A stretch of 37,987 nt of DNA from Olsenella sp. An290 (GTDB lineage Bacteria; Actinomycetota; Coriobacteriia; Coriobacteriales; Atopobiaceae). Of this stretch, positions 23,861 through 32,538 are shown piece after piece. The DNA is taken from positions 1 to 37,987 of the forward strand of contig NZ_NFIU01000017.1 in NCBI RefSeq assembly GCF_002159535.1, in the 5' to 3' direction. The notes beneath the pieces are model-generated. The model ran no database searches and was not told the origin of the DNA. It saw only the letters and a program-made list of their open reading frames with translations. Position numbers and translations under genes: made by a program. Numbering within the stretch: position 1 is the first letter of the stretch; every line of letters begins with the position of its first letter.

Positions 23861-23985
23861 TAGAATCAATCTAAGAAGCCGACTTGGGTGGAACAAAGCT
23901 GGGTCCCCGAATGGGGGTAGGCGTCTCTGGACTGCTTAGAATTCCCTTGCTCCTGGGGTCGGCTTTCTTACTGACTAGAGTTTTT
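23861..23985 (+). ncRNA. Possible structured RNA or attenuator-like element
   Basis: A -10-like TAGAAT (23861-23866) precedes a 100-base segment whose ends pair: TAAGAAGCCGAC (23872-23883) with GTCGGCTTTCTTA (23958-23970), one bulge. Inside are a CCCC-GAAT-GGGG hairpin and a TCTAAG/CTTAGA pair that competes with the long stem. TTTTT follows at 23981-23985, ten bases past the stem. The right arm overlaps the last codons and stop of the minus-strand DUF3644 gene, so the same stem may instead end that transcript. No known RNA family was recognised. The -35 is weak. Confidence 0.3.
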
Positions 23986-24978
23986 CCTTACCTTCCTCTT
24001 TGCGAGTTCCCCGCGCATTCCGTCGATAACGTGTTCGGGATCACGTCGGATTTCCTGCAACATAAGGTCGATAGCTTGCTGCGAGTATCCCCAGCTGGGC
24101 TGTTCTCCACCAAGCGAGAGATTGTACGAGTAGGCGTCGTTCCCTTTCATATTGTAGAAATCCACAAACACGTTGAAATGAAAGACATTGAATTCCTTCG
24201 GCTCGCCCTTAACTCTGAGGATAACACCCTCCTTGTTGAGCTTGCGTCGAATGAAGTCGGCCCCGCGCTTTGCACGATAGGTGTACTTGTTGATGGGGTC
24301 GGTGAGCGAATGCAGTATTGAGACGGCGGTATCCGAGTCGCTTGCAATCCGAACAGGGATGCCCTCACCCTTCTTCTTCGTGAGACGAAACTCGGTAGCG
24401 TATCCGATTCCGAAACCTTCAGGCCTGCTCGCGACTATCGAGGAGCCAAGCTCCAGCATCTTCTCCACCACCTCACGCGGATAGCGAGCCTTTATAACGT
24501 CGAAATCAACGTCTCCGCGTCTCACGGACAGAGCAAGGTAGTTCTCAGGTATCCGGTCGCTAATTTCGATTCCATGCAACTCGCGCAGCTTCTCCTCGTA
24601 GAACTTCACACACTCTTGCAGGATTGGACCGTAGAACAGCTCATACTCATCAGTCACAAAATGCGTGCTCGTGTTACGGAGCTCACAAACCACATCCATA
24701 TTTAGGCGGAGCGGATCGTTTTCGTTGGTGAATACCTTCTTGAGACAGTCGGAGAGCGAAAGGGTCCGGTCGCTGCCTGGGTAGTAGACAGACTCGTAGC
24801 CAATCTGACGGATAATATGCGCCTTGAGCATGAGCTCCCATGCGTTACAGAGGAAGAAACAGCAACCTTCGGCGTGATATCGAATGGTCGGTCGATTGTA
24901 GAGTTCAATGGCAAGAAGAAAGGCTTCCTGAGACTTATCAAGGAGACGTTCATAGGTAGCAGATTCGACTTCATTCAT
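23968..24978 (-). CDS. DUF3644-like HEPN-fold protein
   Basis: A 336-residue protein resembling DUF3644 proteins, which often sit in defence islands near restriction systems. The N-terminal helical part contains RNTSTH (R101-H106), the R-x4-H signature of HEPN RNases, preceded by the family-like CNAWELMLKAHII. The C-terminal half is unfamiliar. HEPN proteins with intact R-x4-H commonly cleave RNA in response to phage; activity here is inference. The ATG at 24978 has GTGGGGA upstream. Base composition is well below that of the core region. It follows the MmeI operon on the same strand after a gap of about 140 bases, so it may be a separate unit. Confidence 0.7.
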   Translation of the reverse strand: MNEVESATYERLLDKSQEAFLLAIELYNRPTIRYHAEGCCFFLCNAWELMLKAHIIRQIGYESVYYPGSDRTLSLSDCLKKVFTNENDPLRLNMDVVCELRNTSTHFVTDEYELFYGPILQECVKFYEEKLRELHGIEISDRIPENYLALSVRRGDVDFDVIKARYPREVVEKMLELGSSIVASRPEGFGIGYATEFRLTKKKGEGIPVRIASDSDTAVSILHSLTDPINKYTYRAKRGADFIRRKLNKEGVILRVKGEPKEFNVFHFNVFVDFYNMKGNDAYSYNLSLGGEQPSWGYSQQAIDLMLQEIRRDPEHVIDGMRGELAKRKVRKNSSQ

Positions 24979-25117
24979 GCTGTCCCCACAATTCTGCCTT
25001 CTCGGCGTAGAGCGTAAAGTGGTATGGGTGACGACGCTCTCTCCATCATCTCAATGAACCATCTCATGGACCTTTCGGCTATCTGGCCCAAATGAACTCT
25101 CGTTCCAGTATAACCGC

Positions 25118-25657
25118 CTATATATTGCCCCCTATATCCTTAGCAGCATCGGCGATTCCGCGCACATCCTGAGCGCTGGGCAGCTTCACGTTGACCCCGA
25201 GCACGGTGGCGGCAATGGCAGCAATGCCAAGCACAACTCCTCCGCCGATTTTAAGCACGTTGAAAATGAAGTCCTTGTTCCTCTTGTCGACCTCCGCAAC
25301 GAGCTTGGCAAGCTCCACCATTCGGTCGGCAGTCCTCTCTCGCTCCTCCTCACTCACGTCCTCGCGATTCAGCAAGCTGCTCAGGCTGTTAATCGCCGCG
25401 TTTATCGAGGCTATAGTCTCCCGAGAGACCTTCCCACCCTCCTCCAACGCCTTTCCGACGTTCTCCTTCCAATTCCTCGCGGAGTCTAGGAGGATGTTGG
25501 CGAACTGGGGATACTGCTCGAGGACCGCCTTCGCAACCGAAGGGTCAACTCGGTCGAGCATGGAAACGAGCTGGACCGCCTTCTCCTTGGTCATATGCCT
25601 GAAGTCCGGGATGTCAAGCATCTTGAGCGCCTTGCGCTCGTCAATCGTTCTGGACAT
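25118..25657 (-). CDS. Hypothetical helical protein with one C-terminal membrane segment
   Basis: A 179-residue protein that I do not recognise. Most of it is charged and helical (MTKEKAVQLVSMLDRVDPSV, then REDVSEEERERTADRMVEL), possibly coiled coil. One hydrophobic segment lies at about 132-152 (VLKIGGGVVLGIAAIAATVLG), leaving a short tail. The ATG at 25657 has AAGGAGAAGAA upstream. It is the last gene of a four-gene minus-strand run, 30 bases after the zinc-ribbon protein, and so belongs with the MmeI-like enzyme by position. Confidence 0.75.
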   Translation of the reverse strand: MSRTIDERKALKMLDIPDFRHMTKEKAVQLVSMLDRVDPSVAKAVLEQYPQFANILLDSARNWKENVGKALEEGGKVSRETIASINAAINSLSSLLNREDVSEEERERTADRMVELAKLVAEVDKRNKDFIFNVLKIGGGVVLGIAAIAATVLGVNVKLPSAQDVRGIADAAKDIGGNI

Positions 25658-25687
25658 TTCTTCTCCTTGCCACAGATAAGAGCTTCG

Positions 25688-26455
25688 CTACACCAGCATG
25701 CCAACAAGGGCGAGGACAGCAATGACGAACCCCATCAAGAGTAATAGAAAGGCGTTGCGGGCCTTCTCGTCACTCATGACGGATTGTCCGGAGTTGTCCC
25801 TACGGCTCCTCTTCGCGTTATCCCTCTCGCCATCCTTTAGCGGACGTCCACACTCCGGACAAACAGGCAGGTCCGCTTGGACAAGGACCCCGCAGCTTGG
25901 ACAGGGCACGAATTCGATGGGAGGCTCTTCGGGTGCAGGCTCTTGCCGCGCGACCCTTCCAACTTTAGAGATGATGGCGGAACTAATCCTGTCCCCTACG
26001 ACCTTAGGAATAACCGAGTCGTCGTTCTCGCTTGTAATCCAGTAGGAGCCCGTAAGACGCCCCCAGTCGTTGAAGTCGAGCCGGAACGTCCACTCGGTCA
26101 GCTTGCTCTGCGACCTAACCACGCCTGTTACGGTGGAGCCTGTGCACGAGATGGAGATCAGTCTCTTGATGCCCTTCCTTGATTCGGCGACTATTCGCGA
26201 GAACTCCTCCCTGCTCAGGTCGTCATAGAACCGGAACGCGGTTCTTTTCCTGAGCGCGTTTCTCTTTCGACGCTCCTCAAGCTCTCGGAGCCAGGCCTCA
26301 TGCTCCTCCCTATCCCTTCGCAGCTCCTCTTCGATTCTCCTACGAGTCCTCTCTGCTTCTTCGTTTTCCTCGCGTCGGGCCCTCCTTGTCTTCCGCACAG
26401 AGTTGGCCATCGCGCCCAAGAAAACCGCCGATGCCACATAGGATAGGAAGCCCAT
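25688..26455 (-). CDS. Membrane-anchored coiled-coil and zinc-ribbon protein
   Basis: A 255-residue protein of unknown function. It has an N-terminal hydrophobic segment (FLSYVASAVFLGAMA), a strongly charged coiled coil at about 22-72 rich in R and E, a globular part (to about 175), a zinc ribbon CPSCGVLVQADLPVCPECG at about 188-206, and a C-terminal membrane segment (LLLLMGFVIAVLALVGMLV). Its ATG overlaps the MmeI stop codon by one base (TAATG), so translation is coupled. Both ends appear to be in the membrane, unusual for a partner of a restriction enzyme. Confidence 0.75.
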   Translation of the reverse strand: MGFLSYVASAVFLGAMANSVRKTRRARREENEEAERTRRRIEEELRRDREEHEAWLRELEERRKRNALRKRTAFRFYDDLSREEFSRIVAESRKGIKRLISISCTGSTVTGVVRSQSKLTEWTFRLDFNDWGRLTGSYWITSENDDSVIPKVVGDRISSAIISKVGRVARQEPAPEEPPIEFVPCPSCGVLVQADLPVCPECGRPLKDGERDNAKRSRRDNSGQSVMSDEKARNAFLLLLMGFVIAVLALVGMLV

Positions 26456-29262
26456 TAGGCTATATCACCACCAGCCGTCTTATCGGCATAGAGCTTGAAG
26501 AGGTGCTCAATGATTTTCTCTTCATCGCGCGAGAAATCGACCCCATACGCCCGTTCAACGGAGGCATCGAGCAGCATATGTGCACCAATTAGACTTGGGA
26601 ACATGAACTCGTTCTTAGGGTCATACATTTGCGCAAGGGTGGCATAGGAGTGTTTCGCCCTTTCGTCGAGTACCCTTTGGGCAGCATGAACAACCAGCTC
26701 TCTCTCGTGCTGACCACACTCGGGCCAGACGAAGCAGTTGTATACGATTTCCTTGGAGTAGCGATAGCGACTCTCCAAACGACCCGCCACCGCCCTCATC
26801 CAAGCATTGTGGAACTGGGACTGGAGGACGCCAAACATGAATAGGTCAGCGTTCGGTATTACGAATGCTGCATTACTCGCAACGACCGTTTTGTCCATAT
26901 AGCCGATTGGGATATAGCTCCTTCGCTCCGAGGATGTCATTGGTATAAGAAGGAAGTCACACCCCTGTTTTTGGGGTCTCTGAGCGAAGAGTGCCGGGGT
27001 CTTTGCATATCCGTTGGTCGTCTTCGCCTTGGATGCCATACGGAATTCAAATACATTACGGACGCGCTCGGAAAGCACCTTGCTCGCGGCTATATCAGCC
27101 GTCGACGCGCCCTCAAGCCAGAGACAGTACCGCTTCTTCCCCTTGATAAACTCATCCGACCCGACGTAGGGGCGAATCCAGCGTTCAAGAGAAGGCTCGA
27201 GGCTCAGAACCTCGTCCCTCTCTTCGGCTGAAAGGATGAGGTTGCCTCCGTCGCGCGGCTGGTTTCCGTTCGCCATTTCTGGGACGCTGGAGATAGGCTT
27301 CTTTCGGTCCATAACGAAGACGTCGGGAGCGGGCATCAGGTAGGGGTTAATGTGCCTAACCTTCTGCGGCTCTATTCCCTCCTCAAAGAGGGTCTTCTGG
27401 CCCGTTGAATTCCCCTTCTTTGAGAAGCCGACTATCACACAGTGGACGTGAGCCTTCTCAGCCGCCTCATTGTCCCAGACGAACGTTCTCCATGCGAAGT
27501 CAATCTGAGCGCCGCGCACCTCAATGAGATAGTGCCAGAGGTCACCGACCTCCGCCCCCTGACAAATCGAGTTGGTTGACACCAGCGCAGCTCTGAGCTG
27601 TCGAGAGCCATCCATGAGGTCGAGGGCCTTGATATACCAACCAGTCACATAATCGAGGTCGTGGGCATTCCGCACATCTTTCGCAAGGACCTTTATTTCC
27701 GCCTTCTGTGCCTTGTCCATATTTCTTGCCCCGAGGAACGGCGGATTGCCCACGAGATAGGTGAGGTCTTCTGGGAACACCTCGGCCCAGTCCGTTGTGA
27801 GAGCATTCCCCTCCACGAGGTTCGAGAGGCTTTTCAGCGGGAGGAAGTCGAAGTCGTAGTGGGGCAGTATCTCCTGAGTCTTGCGGAGCATCTGCTCCTC
27901 GGTAATCCAGAGCGCCGTCTTGGCAACCGAAACTGCGAAGTCGTTTATCTCGATACCATAGAACTGGTCGAGAGACACCCTGACCGGGTTGTCCATCGCG
28001 GCGAAGAGCGCGGTCTGGTCTCCCAGCTCGTCCTCAATGATGCGGTTCTCTATGGTCCTGAGCTGGCGGTACGCCTCGGTGAGGAAGTTCCCCGAGCCAC
28101 AAGCCGGGTCGCCTATGGTAATGCCCGCAATCTTGTTATGGAGGCGGTCGAGCAGCTGTCTGCGCTTCGCTGCGCTCCTCTCCCCCTCCGCCGCGTGGAG
28201 CTCGTCCCAGAGGGCGTCAAGAAACAGGGGCTTAAGGCACCTGTCTATATTCTCGACGCTCGTGTAGTGCATTCCCCCCGCATGACGGGTCTCCGGGTTG
28301 AGCGTTCCCTCGAAGACGGCACCGAAGATAACACCCGAAATATCCTTCCAATCGAAGCCCTCGGAGGCGTCAGCGATGACCGCCGCGATCTCCTCGGTCA
28401 TCTGGGGAACGACAATCGACGAGTCGGAGAATAGCCCGCCGTTGATGTAGGGGAAGGCGGAAAGGTCCTCGTCGAGGTATTCGTCTCGCCGGTCGTATGG
28501 CGTGTCCACGACCTCGAAAAGCTCAACGAGCTTGCCGCGCAGCTTCCTCGGGTCCCCTTGGCAGTATCGCCCGAACGCCCGATGGGACTGGAGGAGCCCC
28601 GCGTCCTCGGCGTAGAGCATGAATATGACGCGGGTAATAAGGACGTTGAGCGACCTCTGCTCCTCGGCGTCCGTGTCGATGTGGTGATACTGCTTCGCCA
28701 GCGCGTCGTACAGCTTGGAAACGTAGGTGCCCGCCTCGACGGAGAGCTGCTGCTCCTTGTGGAGACGGCTCGTCTCCTGAGAGGTGAGAAACGACAGTAG
28801 GTACGCATGGTTCGGAAGCTCGTCGAGGGAGAACTCCTGAAACCCCTCCTCAGGGCGCTCGTCATCTAGGTCGTAGAGGCGGAACGTCTCGAAGTTGCAC
28901 GTCATGACCCAGCGGGGGCGCTCCGAGTACGGAAGGTTCTGGGCGTACCACATCGCCTGCTGGAAGGGCGTCACGAAGGTCTTGTTCCTGAGCTCTGGTT
29001 CGTCGAGGTTCACCCCCACGGACTTCTGCTCACAGAGAAAATGGTGGTCGCTCACGAATACGTCGATGCGACGTCCCCTCACCTTGCGCTCGAAGTCCAC
29101 GAACCCCGCAATCTCGCCCGACGGGATTCCGAGGACGCTCTCCAAGAGGTCAATCCAGAACTTCTGGGTGTCCTGCTGCTCGTTGCTCTTCCCCTCGGGG
29201 ACGGCGGCGATGATGCTCTTCCAACGCTCGACGAACGCCTTTGCCTCAGCAGTTCGTTCCAT
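26455..29262 (-). CDS. MmeI-like type IIL/IIG restriction-modification enzyme
   Basis: A 935-residue single-chain enzyme that should both methylate and cut DNA. The nuclease part at the N-terminus carries D67 and E78-Q-K80 (IDVFVSDHHFLCEQKS), a PD-(D/E)xK site. Residues 100-380 fit the MmeI helical spacer. The adenine N6-methyltransferase has motif I DPACGSGNF (385-393) and catalytic NPPF (506-509). A target-recognition region follows (about 620-860) and a C-terminal helical part ends the protein. Length is typical of the family. I prefer the ATG at 29262 (AGGAGG four bases upstream) to the GTG at 29265. It overlaps both neighbours by one base. The recognition sequence cannot be predicted by eye. 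Confidence 0.9.
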   Translation of the reverse strand: MERTAEAKAFVERWKSIIAAVPEGKSNEQQDTQKFWIDLLESVLGIPSGEIAGFVDFERKVRGRRIDVFVSDHHFLCEQKSVGVNLDEPELRNKTFVTPFQQAMWYAQNLPYSERPRWVMTCNFETFRLYDLDDERPEEGFQEFSLDELPNHAYLLSFLTSQETSRLHKEQQLSVEAGTYVSKLYDALAKQYHHIDTDAEEQRSLNVLITRVIFMLYAEDAGLLQSHRAFGRYCQGDPRKLRGKLVELFEVVDTPYDRRDEYLDEDLSAFPYINGGLFSDSSIVVPQMTEEIAAVIADASEGFDWKDISGVIFGAVFEGTLNPETRHAGGMHYTSVENIDRCLKPLFLDALWDELHAAEGERSAAKRRQLLDRLHNKIAGITIGDPACGSGNFLTEAYRQLRTIENRIIEDELGDQTALFAAMDNPVRVSLDQFYGIEINDFAVSVAKTALWITEEQMLRKTQEILPHYDFDFLPLKSLSNLVEGNALTTDWAEVFPEDLTYLVGNPPFLGARNMDKAQKAEIKVLAKDVRNAHDLDYVTGWYIKALDLMDGSRQLRAALVSTNSICQGAEVGDLWHYLIEVRGAQIDFAWRTFVWDNEAAEKAHVHCVIVGFSKKGNSTGQKTLFEEGIEPQKVRHINPYLMPAPDVFVMDRKKPISSVPEMANGNQPRDGGNLILSAEERDEVLSLEPSLERWIRPYVGSDEFIKGKKRYCLWLEGASTADIAASKVLSERVRNVFEFRMASKAKTTNGYAKTPALFAQRPQKQGCDFLLIPMTSSERRSYIPIGYMDKTVVASNAAFVIPNADLFMFGVLQSQFHNAWMRAVAGRLESRYRYSKEIVYNCFVWPECGQHERELVVHAAQRVLDERAKHSYATLAQMYDPKNEFMFPSLIGAHMLLDASVERAYGVDFSRDEEKIIEHLFKLYADKTAGGDIA

Positions 29263-30461
29263 CACGCCTCCTCCGTGCCGCTACCCAACAGCCCATGTCG
29301 TCTCTTCCATGTGGTTCGGCAGGCATCGCTACAGAATCTTCGGGAAGGCCCTTGGTTCGTTGAGAAGACGGTCCTCTGGCAGTTCTCGCAAGTTGACAGG
29401 TAGTGCGAGGGGTGGTCTCGAACCAGCCCCCATAGTGCGGTAGGAAGGTCATAGGAGCAAACCGAGACCTCCTCCATCATCTTGCCGCTGTACGAGAGGT
29501 GGGGTCTGTAGAGCTGAGAGTCGAGGGCGTTCAAGAGCACGTCCGCGAGCTCCCCCTGCCCAACGCCCTCCCTGTTCTCGATGACGAGGTACATCCACTT
29601 TGCCTCTTTCGGCCTGTTTTTACGTGGCTTGAAAGGGCCACGGGCGGCCTCCGCCTGTGACCCCGTTGCAAACTTAATAACGTTACAGCCTCGCAAGACT
29701 CCTATTGACGCACCAAAAAGCCCCATCCTGACTTCGGCAATGCGCCCATAAAGGGGGCACGTTGCGTCGGCGTTATAAGCGAGGTCGTTTCCCGTCACGC
29801 TGCCAGGTCGGAAAAACGGATTGAACATCACGGGAATGGCATAACCGGGCGAGTCGATTACCAGTTTCGAGCTAAAGGTCCTTCTCCCCACTCTAGAGAA
29901 GCCGGCGTCCTCGAGAAGGGTGCCGGAGCTCCTGGCCTCCTCTCTCAGAAGCGCGCCAACTCTCAGAGTGACTGAAAGCAGGTTCCTCAGAAGTACCCAG
30001 TCCTGCAGAGGCTCAACGATAAGGGGCGCCCTTCCCTCGCCGCTTGAGACGTTAGGGTACTTCGAGCAGAAGTCTCGATTCTCCACCGCTCGCGAAACGG
30101 CAAGACGGGCAGTGTTGCCAGACCGCTCAAACGCCCATGGGTCATCATCCGACCGCTTCGCGTAGGGGTCGAAGAAACACTCTGCCAAGAGATCGTCAGG
30201 GGAGCTGACGAGCGCGCGAAAGTCGTTCCTATCCAAGGTGCGCAAGCGGAGACTATTGCCCCTGAGAAACATGGGCCCCAGCTGCTCCGCTGCGTCAGCC
30301 AAGGACTCGACGTTCTTCGCCATGAGCAGATCATTCACCGAGTTGATTGACGGGTTGCACGGAGAGTCGGGCATGCCCGCACTCGGCGCCACTCGAACAA
30401 ACGAGTGCATCCCAGACCTCTGGTCCTTTGCAATGTAGAGGCCTTTTTGCGGACCGCCCAT
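29262..30461 (-). CDS. CGNR-type zinc-finger protein of unknown function
   Basis: A 399-residue protein, first gene of the MmeI operon. The C-terminus has a treble-clef-like finger, C-x2-C-x15-C-x3-C (from CENCQRT to RRFCSDAC, about residues 360-385) followed by basic WKRRHG, like the CGNR fingers of ABATE-family proteins. The N-terminal 340 residues are unfamiliar and longer than the usual ABATE domain. A nucleic-acid-binding or regulatory role is a guess from the finger. The start is the ATG at 30461, with GGGGGG upstream; the in-frame ATG at 30479 lacks a ribosome site. A TATTCT -10 lies on the minus strand at 30513-30508. Its stop overlaps the MmeI start (TGATG). Confidence 0.7.
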   Translation of the reverse strand: MGGPQKGLYIAKDQRSGMHSFVRVAPSAGMPDSPCNPSINSVNDLLMAKNVESLADAAEQLGPMFLRGNSLRLRTLDRNDFRALVSSPDDLLAECFFDPYAKRSDDDPWAFERSGNTARLAVSRAVENRDFCSKYPNVSSGEGRAPLIVEPLQDWVLLRNLLSVTLRVGALLREEARSSGTLLEDAGFSRVGRRTFSSKLVIDSPGYAIPVMFNPFFRPGSVTGNDLAYNADATCPLYGRIAEVRMGLFGASIGVLRGCNVIKFATGSQAEAARGPFKPRKNRPKEAKWMYLVIENREGVGQGELADVLLNALDSQLYRPHLSYSGKMMEEVSVCSYDLPTALWGLVRDHPSHYLSTCENCQRTVFSTNQGPSRRFCSDACRTTWKRRHGLLGSGTEEA

Positions 30462-30523
30462 TCTGCCCCCCGTCTGCATGAAGAATAAACGTACAGCTTT
30501 CTCAGATAGAATACCTGATTTTC

Positions 30524-30553
30524 TTGACTCGTTTGCCCTGATGCTGATATAGT
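30524..30553 (+). promoter_or_regulatory. Promoter of the excisionase-like gene
   Basis: TTGACT (30524-30529), an 18-bp spacer and TATAGT (30548-30553) match sigma-70 well and lie about 55 bases upstream of the HTH gene at 30610. A divergent -10 (TATTCT) for the MmeI operon lies next to it at 30508-30513, so the two units may be controlled together. Confidence 0.65.
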
Positions 30554-30609
30554 CAGATTTGTTCAGGCTTTAGGCGGATTAACCCTATGCTTTTTGAAGG
30601 GAGACGGGG

Positions 30610-30813
30610 ATGGACGCAAAGACGATGGGCACGCCAAGCGGCACTAAGGGCATCCGGCCGTGGAGGACCCACGAGGCGGCAAAGTGGTGCGGGATGAGCG
30701 AGCGCAGGCTCCTCGAGTTCGCGCGCGAGGGAGTCATTCCCGCGCGCAAGATCGGCGGGGTTTGGTACTTTTCTCCCCAGAGGCTCGCCGCCTTCTTCGA
30801 CGTCTCCCTCTAG
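30610..30813 (+). CDS. Excisionase-family (HTH_17/MerR-like) DNA-binding protein
   Basis: A 67-residue protein whose core, PWRTHEAAKWCGMSERRLLE to GGVWYFSPQRLAAFF, is the winged helix of excisionase-type DNA-binding domains. Such proteins act as Xis in integrated elements or as regulators of plasmid replication genes. The ATG at 30610 has GAAGGGAGACGGGG upstream. A CGCAC-AA-GTGCG hairpin follows the stop. The following gene lies 27 bases downstream and is probably cotranscribed. Confidence 0.85.
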   Translation: MDAKTMGTPSGTKGIRPWRTHEAAKWCGMSERRLLEFAREGVIPARKIGGVWYFSPQRLAAFFDVSL

Positions 30814-30840
30814 CGCACAAGTGCGATTTGGGTTATTCCA

Positions 30841-32037
30841 ATGCCATCCGACTATCAGGGCATACTTGACGACGTGGAGATTGAGGAGGAGCCCGGCTCC
30901 TTCATGCCCGTACTCACGCCCGAGATGAGCGACTGGCTGTTCGATGCCTCAGTCTCACTCGGCAACGCCTTCGGGGGAGGGCGCATCAAAAGGAAGACGT
31001 ATCGGACAATCCAGAAGATCGTCAACGCGGTCGCGCTCTTCACGCCCAGTGACATCGTCCTGTCGGACGGCAGGCAGCGTGCCACCTTCTCATATCGCCA
31101 GATGGCCGCCGCCATCGGGCTCAGCCCCAAATCCACACGTACCGTTCAACAGGTACTGCGGGTCCTTTGCCTCGAGACCAAAAGCACGGACGCGGCAACG
31201 TACCGTAAGGCATACAAGCTGCTGTACGAGGAGCGAGGTGGAAGACCCCTGCTCTCTTCCCGCTTCAGGAGCGATTCACGGAAGCTCGCCTCGGCTTGGA
31301 AACTCTGCGGCATTCGTCCGAGGGCCTGCGCTCCCGTGGAACGGAGTACCGTTGCGCCGCGAGAGCCCCATCCAACCGTGCCCCAAACGCGCCCAACCGT
31401 TGTTACAGGCGAAGAAATCGTAGCCAAAAGCGCCTCGACCGTAGTCGACCCCGTAGACATCGACCCCACTACGGTTGCCGGTCGAAGCCCAGGCCTTAAT
31501 GCGGCTAACGAGGCTGCCACCAGCGACTTCGAGGCCCGCCATCGCCCAAATGCCGAAGGAACCGTAGTCGATTCTTCCGAGTCAGACGGTCCCGTAGCGA
31601 CCACGCTTAACACTAGTTCCCTTATTGCTCACTCCTCCGAAGACCCCGAGGGCTGGTTCTCCAGGCTAACCCGTCTCTTCCAGTACCCTCCCGGCAGGAG
31701 GGAGGCTGACACGAGAGAGGCCTTCAATAGGCTTACGGGCATGGGTTATTCGCCAAGGGCCCTCTACGACGGGGCCGCGGCCTACGTGACGAGGACTCCC
31801 AAGAGCGAGCAAATGCGGTTTCCGCTCAAGTTCCTTGAGGATGTCAGCCTCGTCCGCAGCTGGTGCAAGGCCCCGCCCAGGACCCTTGATCCATCCAGGC
31901 TTTGCAAGGTGGAGTCGCACTGGGCATACTCCTTCAAGGCCGGGCTAGAGTTTGTTGTATGCCCTCCTACCGCGACCAGGGAGGAAGCTTTTGACGCCGT
32001 CCGTCGCATGGTCGCCGAGTACGGCAGGGAGCCCTGA
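30841..32037 (+). CDS. Hypothetical protein with predicted winged-helix region; possible replication or element-maintenance protein
   Basis: A 398-residue protein not recognised with confidence. The N-terminal 140 residues look like a DNA-binding unit (FSYRQMAAAIGLSPKSTRTV, a helix-turn-helix-like stretch at about 84-103). The middle (about 165-270) is low-complexity and rich in P, T, S and V, a likely linker. The C-terminal 120 residues form a second helical domain (about 278-395). A replication-initiator-like layout and the excisionase-like gene just before it fit a mobile element, but no initiator motif was identified. The ATG at 30841 has no strong ribosome site; ATG at 30904 is an alternative. 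Confidence 0.55.
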   Translation: MPSDYQGILDDVEIEEEPGSFMPVLTPEMSDWLFDASVSLGNAFGGGRIKRKTYRTIQKIVNAVALFTPSDIVLSDGRQRATFSYRQMAAAIGLSPKSTRTVQQVLRVLCLETKSTDAATYRKAYKLLYEERGGRPLLSSRFRSDSRKLASAWKLCGIRPRACAPVERSTVAPREPHPTVPQTRPTVVTGEEIVAKSASTVVDPVDIDPTTVAGRSPGLNAANEAATSDFEARHRPNAEGTVVDSSESDGPVATTLNTSSLIAHSSEDPEGWFSRLTRLFQYPPGRREADTREAFNRLTGMGYSPRALYDGAAAYVTRTPKSEQMRFPLKFLEDVSLVRSWCKAPPRTLDPSRLCKVESHWAYSFKAGLEFVVCPPTATREEAFDAVRRMVAEYGREP

Positions 32038-32211
32038 TGAAACGGGAGGGGTCGAAAGCCCATCGCCCCGATTGGCGGCAGCGCGCCACCTCAATCCGTG
32101 GGGACTGTCATCCTCGCACGGTGACGGCCCGCGTGAAGTCCCCGATAGGCTCATGAGCTACCCCACGAAGAGCATCCAGCGTCCACCAATATGAGGCTGT
32201 AGGGCCTCTGT

Positions 32212-32538
32212 TTACTCACTTCCCTGTCTCAGATATTCAATGAACTCTTTAATCGATTCCTCTCGCTTCTCCGCCGTAAGCGCTCGGCTCTCGCTGAGTT
32301 TATCTTTTCTTCTCTTCAAGAAGGCAGAGATAAAATCAGAGTACCTTTCTGCCTTGGCCCTATTATTGCCATCTAGCGTTTCGTCGACCTCAAAGTCAGA
32401 CTCATCAATCTGGACCCTCTCATCTGGCGATGTCAGCCAAAGGAGAAGGTCCGCGTATTGATCGGAGGCGGATAGGTCGAAGGATTCCCCCTCTTCCAGT
32501 TGCACTATGACCTTTCCGTCAGTTCCGCACGTTATCAT
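32212..32538 (-). CDS. Small acidic protein overlapping the PHP-ATPase gene
   Basis: A 108-residue protein of unknown function, strongly charged, with a helical C-terminal half (AERYSDFISAFLKRRKDKLS). Its ATG overlaps the stop of the PHP-ATPase by four bases (ATGA), so the two are translationally coupled and probably act together. No cysteine-rich, membrane or catalytic signature is visible. A partner or regulator of the ATPase is the natural inference. Confidence 0.75.
   Translation of the reverse strand: MITCGTDGKVIVQLEEGESFDLSASDQYADLLLWLTSPDERVQIDESDFEVDETLDGNNRAKAERYSDFISAFLKRRKDKLSESRALTAEKREESIKEFIEYLRQGSE

Noticed and set aside
23886-23900. GGGTGGAAC resembling the T-box core
   Set aside because: Only nine bases match. 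There is no room for a T-box stem I between the nearest promoter and the motif, and no aminoacyl-tRNA or amino-acid gene follows on that strand.
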